Positions 56,551 through 64,000 of a DNA stretch of 64,000 bases are shown here, piece after piece. Origin of the DNA: Bryobacterales bacterium (GTDB taxonomy: Bacteria > Acidobacteriota > Terriglobia > Bryobacterales > Bryobacteraceae); contig JADJWL010000008.1 of the NCBI GenBank assembly GCA_016716385.1, positions 124,001 through 188,000 on the forward strand, written 5' to 3'. Each line of letters begins with the position of its first letter. Positions within the stretch are counted from its first letter, which is position 1. A model generated the notes under the pieces. It made no database searches, was not told the DNA's origin, and was given only the letters and a program-made list of their open reading frames with translations. The position numbers and the translations under genes were made by a program.

Positions 56551-56799
56551 ATGGCGGTAGCGGCCAACGATCCCCGGCGCGTGATCGGACGCGCGCCGGA
56601 CGCGCTCTCGCTCACCGAACGCCTCGAATTGACCGGCAGGACGGTGGCGCTCGAAATCTATACCCCCGAGACGCTGCCTCTGCGCCGTATCGAAGCGATC
56701 GGCGACTCCGCCGAAGAGTGTACCCGGCAGCTCCGGGAACGCGGCCTTGACCCACTGCGGTTCGAATTCGTGATCCTGCGCTCGCCCTACGCTGGTTGA
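56551..56799 (+). CDS. Small conserved-looking protein after argD
   Basis: 82 residues, cytoplasmic, starting 1 bp after the argD stop with AAGGAGG inside the end of argD. The sequence (RTVALEIYTPETLPLRRIEA then LDPLRFEFVIL) has an alternating strand/helix pattern suggesting a small alpha/beta fold. No family is recognised. Tight coupling suggests that it assists or regulates the aminotransferase. Confidence 0.6.
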   Translation: MAVAANDPRRVIGRAPDALSLTERLELTGRTVALEIYTPETLPLRRIEAIGDSAEECTRQLRERGLDPLRFEFVILRSPYAG

Positions 56800-56866
56800 C
56801 CCGCTCCGGCGCGGGGTGGGATCATGTTCGCCAAGCCTTAGGGCAAATCCGATTAGGAGTACAGCG

Positions 56867-57961
56867 ATGCGTTTCGTGGCAAGATTGACGCTTCCCGCGC
56901 TGCTGGCAATGCTGCCGGCAATCCTCGCGGGCGGTGCGCTCGACAGTCTCAAGTCCGGCAAGGCAAACCTGCAATCGGCGGGAGCGCTGGCGTTCGGACC
57001 CGATGCCATCCTGCTCGTGGGCGACTCGATGGGCGCCACCATCTGGGCCATCGATACGGGCGACCGCAAAGCGGCGTCCGGAGGCAATTTCGAACTTGCG
57101 GGTCTGGACGCCAAGGTGGCGGCCATGCTTGGATCGAGCCGCGACCAGATCGCCATTCACGACATGGCGGTGAATCCGGTCTCGAAAAACGTGTACGTTT
57201 CCGTCTCCCGCGGACTCGGTCCGGCTGCCACGCCCGTTCTGGTGCGCGTCAAGCGCGACGGTGGCATGGACGAGCTCAGCCTCGACTCCGTTCGCCATGC
57301 CAGCGTGTCGCTGCCCAACGCTCCGGGACCCGACGAAAAGGACCGCCGCGGGCAGAGCAAACGCCTCGAAGCGATCACCGACGTGAAGTACGTCGATGGC
57401 CGCGTGATCGTCGCCGGCCTGTCGAACGAAGAGTTCGCGTCCAACCTGCGCGCGATTCCGTTCCCGTTCAGCAAGGCCGATCAGGGTACGAGCGTCGAGA
57501 TCTTCCACGGCGCGCATGGCCGCTTTGAGACGAACTCGCCGGTGCGCACGTTCGTGCCGTACGAGATCCAGCGGGAGAGCTACATCCTCGCCGCCTACAC
57601 CTGCACGCCGCTGGTGAAGTTCCCGGTGGCGCAGTTGAAGCCCGGAGTGAAGGTGATGGGCGAGACCATCGCTGAGCTGGGCAACCGGAACCGGCCGCTC
57701 GACATGATCGTGTACAAGAAGAGCGGGACCGACTACATCCTCATGAACAATTCCAGCCGGGGCGTGATGAAGATGAAGGCGGACGGGCTCGACAAGTTTC
57801 CGCCGATCAAGCAGCAGACCGACATCACCGGCGTGCCGTACCAGACGATCGAATCGCTCAAGGGCGTCGAGCAGCTCGATGCATACGACAACGAACGGGC
57901 GATCATCCTGGCCCGCTCGGACGCCGGATCGCTCGACCTGCGCACGATCGCGCTGCCGTAG
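56867..57961 (+). CDS. Secreted beta-propeller-like protein
   Basis: 364 residues from ATG 56867 with TTAGGAGT in front. Signal peptide LTLPALLAMLPAILAGGA. The segments LAFGPDAILLVGDSMGATIWAI and HDMAVNPVSKNVYVSVSRG are like NHL or surface propeller blades, and later ones such as FVPYEIQRESYILAAYTC continue it. There is no catalytic motif. It is followed after 9 bp by an exported Ig-like protein, so the pair may be a surface or periplasmic complex. Function unknown. Confidence 0.7.
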   Translation: MRFVARLTLPALLAMLPAILAGGALDSLKSGKANLQSAGALAFGPDAILLVGDSMGATIWAIDTGDRKAASGGNFELAGLDAKVAAMLGSSRDQIAIHDMAVNPVSKNVYVSVSRGLGPAATPVLVRVKRDGGMDELSLDSVRHASVSLPNAPGPDEKDRRGQSKRLEAITDVKYVDGRVIVAGLSNEEFASNLRAIPFPFSKADQGTSVEIFHGAHGRFETNSPVRTFVPYEIQRESYILAAYTCTPLVKFPVAQLKPGVKVMGETIAELGNRNRPLDMIVYKKSGTDYILMNNSSRGVMKMKADGLDKFPPIKQQTDITGVPYQTIESLKGVEQLDAYDNERAIILARSDAGSLDLRTIALP

Positions 57962-57970
57962 CACAAGGGC

Positions 57971-59023
57971 ATGCGTCCCTGGAAGATGGCCGCCGTGTGC
58001 GCCGCCTTGGCGGCGGTGTGCGCGGCGGATGTTCGGCTGGTGGAACGGGACGCCCGGGCAGTCTTCCTGTTTCCTGGCTGGCGGGGCGGGGAAAGGCCCG
58101 CAATCTCCGTCGATGGCCTGCAGGGGGCTCCCCCGGTTCTGGGCGCGTTCAGCGAAGAAGCGGATGGCCTTGTGTTCCGCCCGCGCTACCCGCTGCAGCC
58201 TGGTCTCTCCTACCGCATCGTGCACGACGGCAAGGTCAGTGTTCTCAGCCTGAAGGCGGTGCAGCGTCAACCGGTCACCCGCGTTGCGGCGATCTACCCC
58301 TCCACCGCCGTGTGGCCGGAGAATCAGTTGAAGTTCTACGTCGAGTTTACGCGGCCGATGAGCCGCGGTGAGGCGTTCCAGCGCTTGCATCTGCTCGACG
58401 GTCAGGGCCAACGGATCGAGGCGCCGTTCCTCGAACTCGCCGAAGAACTGTGGGACCCGGACGGCCGCCGCCTCACCGTGCTGTTCGACCCCGGCCGCAT
58501 CAAGCGCGGTCTGGTGCCGCACGAAGCGGCGGGCACTCCGCTGCGCGCGGGCGGCCGGTACACGATCGCTGTCGATGCCGCCTGGCGCGACGCCGAGGGC
58601 GTGGCCTTGCGGCAGCGGTACACAAAAGAAATTCGCGTCGTCGAAGCGGACCGCACTCCGCCTGACCCGAAGACCTGGCAGATCGAGGCGCCTGCGGAAG
58701 GCACGCGCGACGCGCTCCTGGTGACATTTCCCGAACCGATGGACCGCGGTCTGCTTGAACGGGTGATTCGCGTCGAACGCGATCGAACGCGGGTCCCCGG
58801 CCGTGTTGAGATCTCCGGGAACGAAACCCGCTGGCAGTTCGTCCCCGAAGCGTCCTGGACCGCCGGGCGCTACCTGTTGCGCGCCGAAGCCATCCTTGAA
58901 GACTTGGCGGGCAATCGCTTGAACCGGCCGTTCGATGTCGATGTCTTCGAAGCCGTCACGGACCGGATCGCGCGCGCCACCGAAGACCTGCCGTTTACGG
59001 TGCGGTCTCGATCAGGGCGATAA
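57971..59023 (+). CDS. Exported protein with bacterial Ig-like (SbsA-type) domains
   Basis: 350 residues. Signal peptide WKMAAVCAALAAVCAAD. Several beta domains are apparent; two carry the Big_5/SbsA pattern (AVWPENQLKFYVEFTRPMS and DALLVTFPEPMDRGLLERV), which is common in extracellular proteins. No enzyme motif is seen. Its last 29 bases overlap the 3' end of the convergent gene. It is probably co-transcribed with the propeller gene 9 bp upstream. Confidence 0.65.
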   Translation: MRPWKMAAVCAALAAVCAADVRLVERDARAVFLFPGWRGGERPAISVDGLQGAPPVLGAFSEEADGLVFRPRYPLQPGLSYRIVHDGKVSVLSLKAVQRQPVTRVAAIYPSTAVWPENQLKFYVEFTRPMSRGEAFQRLHLLDGQGQRIEAPFLELAEELWDPDGRRLTVLFDPGRIKRGLVPHEAAGTPLRAGGRYTIAVDAAWRDAEGVALRQRYTKEIRVVEADRTPPDPKTWQIEAPAEGTRDALLVTFPEPMDRGLLERVIRVERDRTRVPGRVEISGNETRWQFVPEASWTAGRYLLRAEAILEDLAGNRLNRPFDVDVFEAVTDRIARATEDLPFTVRSRSGR

Positions 59024-59843
59024 GGCCCCAGGCGGCTGTCGAAATGTGTTGGGCGTAGCTTTGCGCGCCCGCGGGACGGGTTGTCTCCGGCCAGCCGCCG
59101 GATTCAAGCTGGGTGCGGATGAGATAGGCACGGCCGGCCTGAACGTGCGCCGCGGACGGCTTGTGCCGCGCGAGGGCAATCAGCGCGATCGCCGTGTCGA
59201 ACGGCTCTGACGGCAGGCCCGCATACGGCCCCCAGCCGCCGTCGGCGTTGGCCGCGGCCGCGAGTTCTCCGGTTCCGCGGTTCAGGGCGAGGACGCGCGC
59301 CGCATGATCGACGGTCGCGCGCGAGGGCGCTCCCTCAAGCCAAGCGGTGGCTTTTTCGACCGCCGCCGCGTGTTCGCCGGCCTGACGCAATACGTTGCTC
59401 GCAAGAAGCGTCGCGAGCGGGTTACCGTAGGTGGCCGGAGCGCCGATCGTGCCATCCGGCGTGACCAGCCAGGCGCCGGACGCATCCTGTGCGGCAGCGA
59501 GAATTGCGGTCGCTTCCCGCATCCCTCCCGCGCCGGACTCAGCCAGCGCCGCCGCGTATTGCACGCGAGCCAGCGTCCGTCCGCCGAAGGCTTCGGCGTC
59601 GCGGTCCCAGTCCGCCGGACGCGCGAGCCAGCCGGTGGTGTCGCGCAGAGCATCCTCCGGTACAGGCAGACCGGCGCGGCGGGCGCGGTAGAGAGCGCGT
59701 GCGCCGTCCCCGTTGTTGTGGCAGGAGAAGCAGCCGTTCTCGGCGTGCCACGACGGCACCTCGCGCGCCAGGTATCGCACGGCGGCTTCCTCCGGAGAGC
59801 CCCAGAGAGGGACAGCCAGCAGCAGAAGCGCCGCGAAACGCAT
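58995..59843 (-). CDS. Exported prenyltransferase/squalene-oxidase-repeat protein with CxxCH
   Basis: 282 residues. Signal peptide RFAALLLLAVPLWGS. NGCFSCHNNG (Cys38, Cys41, His42) is a heme-c or metal-binding motif near the start. The rest is alpha-alpha barrel repeat sequence of the squalene-cyclase type (AAQDASGAWLVTPDG, AAANADGGWGPYAG, QLESGGWPET). The catalytic Asp-rich motif of true cyclases is absent. Similar CxxCH-repeat proteins occur in Planctomycetes and Acidobacteriota with unknown roles. It is downstream of pheT by 3 bp but differs in function. Confidence 0.75.
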   Translation of the reverse strand: MRFAALLLLAVPLWGSPEEAAVRYLAREVPSWHAENGCFSCHNNGDGARALYRARRAGLPVPEDALRDTTGWLARPADWDRDAEAFGGRTLARVQYAAALAESGAGGMREATAILAAAQDASGAWLVTPDGTIGAPATYGNPLATLLASNVLRQAGEHAAAVEKATAWLEGAPSRATVDHAARVLALNRGTGELAAAANADGGWGPYAGLPSEPFDTAIALIALARHKPSAAHVQAGRAYLIRTQLESGGWPETTRPAGAQSYAQHISTAAWGLIALIETAP

Positions 59844-59846
59844 CGT

Positions 59847-62138
59847 TTACACCATCAATTCGTAACCCTGGGCGCGCATCCCGTCAATCACGGACTGCCG
59901 CGCCGCCGTCACTTCGTCGGAGGACAGCGTCCGGTCCTCCGCGCTCACCACCAGCCGGAACGACACGCTCTTTCGGCCTTCAGGCACTGGCGGACCCTGA
60001 TACTGCCGCAGGTACTCGATCCGTTCGAGCAGATGGGCAGGCGTATGCGCCTTGAGTTTGGCTTCGAGATCCCCCACCAGTTCGCGCGCGCCGGCGATCA
60101 CCGAGAGGTCGAACGCGCTCGACGGGAAGCGGCGCGGCGGTACGTGCCGTTTCTGTTCCACGCTGCGCGCCAGCAACTCCGCCAGGTTGACGTAGAGGAT
60201 GGCCGCGCGTCCCTCGGCCAGGGACGGATGCAGCTCGAACAGCCGCCCCACTGTGCCGCCGCGCCACAGGATCTCCGCCGCCCGCGCCGGATGCTCGTAC
60301 GATGCCGCCGCCGCCGGCCGCAGTTCCGACCCAGGCATCAGGCACGCCGCGACCCGCTTCATCTCGAACAACCCGGCGGCCCCGTCGCCGCGCGCGAACA
60401 GCACTGCAGCCAGGTGCGGGATCTCTTCCGGCAGTTCGCTGCCGCGCGGATGGATCTCGCGCCCGATCTCAAACAGGCGGAACGCATCGAAGTGGCGGCT
60501 GTTGTCGCGGATATTCTTGAGGATGCCCGGGAGCAGCGACCGGCGCATGTGCGTCAGATCCGACGCGATCGGATTGGCAACCGCCAGATGATCCGCGGCG
60601 GTCAGACCGAACGGCGCCATCTCGTCCTCGCTCACGAATGAGTAGTTATAGGCTTCGCTGAAGCCCTGTCCGGTCATGACGCTCCGCACGCGCTGGCCGA
60701 ACGCCCGCTCCGGGTTCTGTGGCGGAACGTTCGCCGGGACCAGCGGCGCGGTGGGTGGAATCGAATCGTACCCGATCATGCGCCCGACTTCTTCGAGCAG
60801 ATCGTCCTTGATCGAGACATCGCGCGTCGCGCGCCACGACGGCACTTCGACGCGGAACGCATCCTCGCCTTCCTCGCGCACCGTGAACGAGAGCGACTCC
60901 AGAATGTCCCGCACCTCGCGCGGGGCAAGCCGGCGGCCCAGTTTCCGGTTGAGCCACTCCAACGGCAGCAGGATCGGCGCCGGGCGCTGTGGCAGGCGCG
61001 AGGCGTCGGACAGGCCGCCCACCAGGCGGATTCCCGGCGACAATTCCGGCAGCAGCGCGACCGCCCGCGCCAGGGCCCGCACCGTGTTCGCCGGATCCTG
61101 CGACTTCTCGAAGCGCATCGAAGCATCCGTGCGCAGGCGCAACTGCGACGACGTTTTCCTTACGTTCGATCCGAGGAAATTTGCACTCTCGAGCACGATG
61201 GACGTGGTCCCCTCGCCGATGGCCGAATCGCGTCCGCCGATCACGCCCGCCAGCGCGACCGCGCCCCCGGCGTCGGCGATCACGAGGTTCGCCGGCGTCA
61301 GTTCGTACTCTTCGTCATTGAGGCCGGCGAACCGCTCGGCCGGCCGCGCCGGACGGACGAAGATCGTCTCACCCTTGAGCTTGGCGCGGTCGAAGGCGTG
61401 GGTCGGCTGACCGAGTTCCGCCATCACCAAGTTCGTGAAGTCCACGATGTTGTTGATCGGATTCAGTCCGATCGCCTCCAGCCGGTACTGCAGCCAGAGC
61501 GGTGATGGCTTCACCGTGACGTTGTCGAAGACGAGTGCGCTGTACCGCGGGCACAGCGTGAAATCCTCGATCTCGACGCCCACCACTCCGGGACCGCCGG
61601 GCACCAGCCCTTCATCCACCGGATCCAGCAGGCGCTTCCCGTGGATGGCCGCCACTTCGCGCGCCATCCCAACGTGGCCCCACAGGTCCGGGCGGTGCGT
61701 GATGGACTTGTTGTCGATGTCGATGAGATAGTCGGGACGCAGATCGAGCGGGCCTTCCAGATCGAGGATGCCCGCCGCATCGCGATTGATCCCGAGTTCG
61801 GCGCCGCTGGCCAGCATGCCGTCGCTGGTGACGCCGCCGATCGTCTTGGGCGGCAGGGGCACGTATACGGTGCGCAGTCCGGCCCGGCAGTTCGGAGCGC
61901 CGCAGACGACCGTCTTCCGCCCGTATCGTTCCGTCTCGACGACGGCCAGCCGGTTCTGGCTTTCCGGAATCTCCGACACTTCCAGCACCCGGGCCACGCA
62001 GGCGCCGTCCAGCAGCCCGCCGTGCGGCTCGACTCCTTCGCACTCGGCGGTTCGCATGGTGATCTCCCGCTCGAGTTCCCGCGGTCCGACCGCCAGGTCT
62101 TCGACTAGCTCACAGATCCACTGATAGGAAAATTTCAC
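59847..62138 (-). CDS. pheT: Phenylalanyl-tRNA synthetase beta subunit
   Basis: 763 residues from GTG 62138 (KFSYQWICELVEDLAVG); the frame stays open upstream into pheS, but this start fits the family. tRNA-binding OB domain (about 40-145), B3/B4 editing domain (about 200-380), B5 domain and core synthetase-like domain, and the FDX-ACB anticodon-binding domain at the end (FPSSAFDLSVIAGARELVGD). The Zn-like PNCRAGLR and the DIDNKSITHRPDLWGH block are typical. With PheS it charges tRNA-Phe. The gap to pheS is 10 bp. Confidence 0.97.
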   Translation of the reverse strand: MKFSYQWICELVEDLAVGPRELEREITMRTAECEGVEPHGGLLDGACVARVLEVSEIPESQNRLAVVETERYGRKTVVCGAPNCRAGLRTVYVPLPPKTIGGVTSDGMLASGAELGINRDAAGILDLEGPLDLRPDYLIDIDNKSITHRPDLWGHVGMAREVAAIHGKRLLDPVDEGLVPGGPGVVGVEIEDFTLCPRYSALVFDNVTVKPSPLWLQYRLEAIGLNPINNIVDFTNLVMAELGQPTHAFDRAKLKGETIFVRPARPAERFAGLNDEEYELTPANLVIADAGGAVALAGVIGGRDSAIGEGTTSIVLESANFLGSNVRKTSSQLRLRTDASMRFEKSQDPANTVRALARAVALLPELSPGIRLVGGLSDASRLPQRPAPILLPLEWLNRKLGRRLAPREVRDILESLSFTVREEGEDAFRVEVPSWRATRDVSIKDDLLEEVGRMIGYDSIPPTAPLVPANVPPQNPERAFGQRVRSVMTGQGFSEAYNYSFVSEDEMAPFGLTAADHLAVANPIASDLTHMRRSLLPGILKNIRDNSRHFDAFRLFEIGREIHPRGSELPEEIPHLAAVLFARGDGAAGLFEMKRVAACLMPGSELRPAAAASYEHPARAAEILWRGGTVGRLFELHPSLAEGRAAILYVNLAELLARSVEQKRHVPPRRFPSSAFDLSVIAGARELVGDLEAKLKAHTPAHLLERIEYLRQYQGPPVPEGRKSVSFRLVVSAEDRTLSSDEVTAARQSVIDGMRAQGYELMV

Positions 62139-62148
62139 GTCTGTTGTC

Positions 62149-63171
62149 TCAGAATTGACGCAGGAAGCGCAGGTCGCCGCTTTGCAGCAGCCGGATATCG
62201 GCAATCGCGTACTTCATCATCGCCAGCCGGGTCAGGCCGAGCCCGAACGCGAAGCCGTTCCAGTCCTCCGGATCGATGCCGCCGAACCGCAGCACGTTCG
62301 GATGCACGAGGCCGCAAGGCAGCAGTTCGAGCCAGCCGCTCTGCTTGCACACAGGGCAGCCGCCGCCCCCGCAGATCAGGCAGGCGATATCCAGTTCGAA
62401 TCCCGGCTCGACGAAGGGGAAGTAGCCTGGCCGCAGCCGCACCGTCACCTCGCGGTGGAAGATGCCGGTGAGCAGCGTTTTCATGAAGTAGAGCAGGTGC
62501 GCGACCGAGACGTCCCGGTCCACCATCATGCCTTCCAGTTGGTAGAACGTGTGCTCGTGCGAGGCGTCGACGCTCTCGTTGCGGAACACCCGGCCGGGCG
62601 CAATCATCCGCAGTGGTGGCCCCAGCTTCTCCATGCCGCGCACCTGAACGGGCGACGTGTGCGTCCGTAACAGGTGGCCGTTGGCGAGCCAGAACGTATC
62701 CTGCATGTCGCGCGCCGGGTGGTGCGGCGGGATGTTCAGCGCATCGAAATTGCGGTACTCGGTCTCGCATTCCGGACCGTCGAGCACGGTGAATCCCATC
62801 GAGATGAAGAGGTCCTCGATCTCCGTCTGGATCTGTGTGATCGGGTGCAGCGAGCCCATCCGGACGCCCGGCGCCGGGAGGGTCAGGTCGAGCCATTCGG
62901 CATCGAGGCGCGCCTGCAACGCCCGCGCCGCGAATTCCTCCTGACGCGCCGCCAGCCTGCCTTCAACGGCTTCCTTGACGCGATTGAGCAGCTTGCCCAG
63001 GGCGGCGCGCTCGGCGGGCGGCACCTTCCCCATTTCCTTGCTGATCGCCGCCAGTGCGCCCTTGCGGCCCAGGACCTCGACGCGTACCTGCTCGATCGCC
63101 TCTTCGCCGGCAGCCGCTTCGATCGCCGCCAGGGCGGACGACTCAATCTCTTCGAGCTTAGCCGGCAGCAT
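62149..63171 (-). CDS. pheS: Phenylalanyl-tRNA synthetase alpha subunit
   Basis: 340 residues from ATG 63171 with GGAG in front. N-terminal coiled coil (about 1-85), then HPITQIQTEIEDLFISMGF (motif 1), RNESVDASHEHTFYQLEGM (motif 2) and GFAFGLGLTRLAMMKY (motif 3), all of class II synthetases. CLICGGGGCPVCKQSGW is a four-Cys zinc site found in some bacterial PheS. The start lies inside the end of the upstream gene (14 bp overlap). Confidence 0.97.
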   Translation of the reverse strand: MLPAKLEEIESSALAAIEAAAGEEAIEQVRVEVLGRKGALAAISKEMGKVPPAERAALGKLLNRVKEAVEGRLAARQEEFAARALQARLDAEWLDLTLPAPGVRMGSLHPITQIQTEIEDLFISMGFTVLDGPECETEYRNFDALNIPPHHPARDMQDTFWLANGHLLRTHTSPVQVRGMEKLGPPLRMIAPGRVFRNESVDASHEHTFYQLEGMMVDRDVSVAHLLYFMKTLLTGIFHREVTVRLRPGYFPFVEPGFELDIACLICGGGGCPVCKQSGWLELLPCGLVHPNVLRFGGIDPEDWNGFAFGLGLTRLAMMKYAIADIRLLQSGDLRFLRQF

Positions 63172-63610
63172 CTTTTTCTCCGGCCAGTTCCCACTCCAGG
63201 TGCCCGATGTAGAGACGGAGGAAGGCTTCGTCGTACTGTTCCCGGAACTGATCGAGGACACGGTCGCGCCAGCCGTCGGTGAGGTACGGGGCGGGATCCA
63301 TGTCCTTGGCAAAGAACCCATCGTCGTGCGGGATGCCGAGAAAATCCAGGATCGCTACGATCATGTCGAAACGGGCGATCAGGATGGCTTGCGAGAGATC
63401 CTGGGCGAGTTCCTCATCCCGTTCGCTGAGTCGGGTCCAGAGACGTCCGGAGGCCCGCTGGAGAGTCTCCGAGCTCAACTTCGCCAGATGGGTGCGTGCT
63501 TTCATCCGGTCGTAAAGCTGGTAGGTCTTCAGCTTGCCAATCGAGATCCCCCGGACGAGGCGCCGGAAAGAGTCCTCTCCCAGAGCCAGAAAAACGTCGG
63601 TAAGGGGCAT
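63158..63610 (-). CDS. Conserved-looking hypothetical protein upstream of pheS
   Basis: 150 residues, soluble and helical. Opening LTDVFLALGEDSFRRLVRGI, then LKTYQLYDRMKARTHLAKL and an acidic segment IPHDDGFFAKDMD. It overlaps pheS by 14 bp and heads the pheS-pheT run. No domain is recognised. I cannot give a function; the position suggests co-expression with phenylalanyl-tRNA synthetase. Confidence 0.7.
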   Translation of the reverse strand: MPLTDVFLALGEDSFRRLVRGISIGKLKTYQLYDRMKARTHLAKLSSETLQRASGRLWTRLSERDEELAQDLSQAILIARFDMIVAILDFLGIPHDDGFFAKDMDPAPYLTDGWRDRVLDQFREQYDEAFLRLYIGHLEWELAGEKDAAG

Positions 63611-63638
63611 AAAGGTTCAGCGTATCATAGACTTGCGG

Positions 63639-63644
63639 TACAAT
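63639..63644 (+). promoter_or_regulatory. -10 box of purA
   Basis: TACAAT 18 bases before the purA ATG; the best -35 is only GGTTCA near 63614-63619. It lies between divergent genes (63610 and 63663). Confidence 0.4.
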
Positions 63645-63662
63645 GACAGATTTGGGTCACTC

Positions 63663-64000
<338 letters not shown>

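Overview
The window is GC-rich and densely coded. It most resembles a chromosome segment from the Acidobacteriota, probably the Solibacter/Bryobacter side. The basis is two Oar-like TonB-dependent receptors with an N-terminal carboxypeptidase-regulatory-like domain, the secreted triad of pre-peptidase-domain protein, DUF1549/DUF1553 protein and DUF1501 protein, an STGP-motif hypothetical protein family, and many Tat-exported lone hydrolases. This placement is inference from gene content, because no rRNA or tRNA gene is present.

Layout. 1-11.5 kb: a probable carbohydrate locus. A GH42-like hydrolase and a two-domain esterase (+) converge on a receptor, a CehA-type metallohydrolase and a Gfo/Idh/MocA oxidoreductase (-), which share one near-consensus promoter at 11.6 kb. 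11.9-19.2 kb: an accessory stretch holding a cholera-toxin-like ADP-ribosyltransferase candidate, a PQQ-type propeller with EF hands, a VapC toxin remnant, an ATP-grasp gene whose upstream partner is reduced to a short tail, a frameshifted IS1182-type transposase and an STGP-family gene. 19.3-24.8 kb: a membrane glycosyltransferase-like protein, a small envelope protein, a molybdopterin oxidoreductase and a methyltransferase; three of these four share a C-terminal domain. 24.9-28.1 kb: a compact three-gene operon whose middle gene is a patatin without its catalytic dyad. 28.2-35 kb: an operon of MFS transporter, receptor, AhpD-fold protein and alpha/beta hydrolase, with a second AhpD-fold gene divergent. 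35-37.6 kb: lipase-like, DedA/VTT-like and M48 protease genes. 37.7-43.2 kb: the secreted triad. 44.1-53.3 kb: rimP-nusA-infB-DUF503-rbfA running into apbE-hemE-hemY, with a terminator-like hairpin in the rimP leader. 53.3-55 kb: a small accessory island with a secreted propeller and a Cys-rich peptide under its own promoter. 55.3-64 kb: an argD-like aminotransferase, secreted proteins of unknown role, pheST and the start of purA.

The most unusual items are the ADP-ribosyltransferase-like gene (11886-12923), the pseudo-patatin operon (24953-28136), the domain shared by the 19.3-24.8 kb genes, and the Cys-rich secreted pair (53345-54729). All domain calls were made by eye from motifs; no database search was run.
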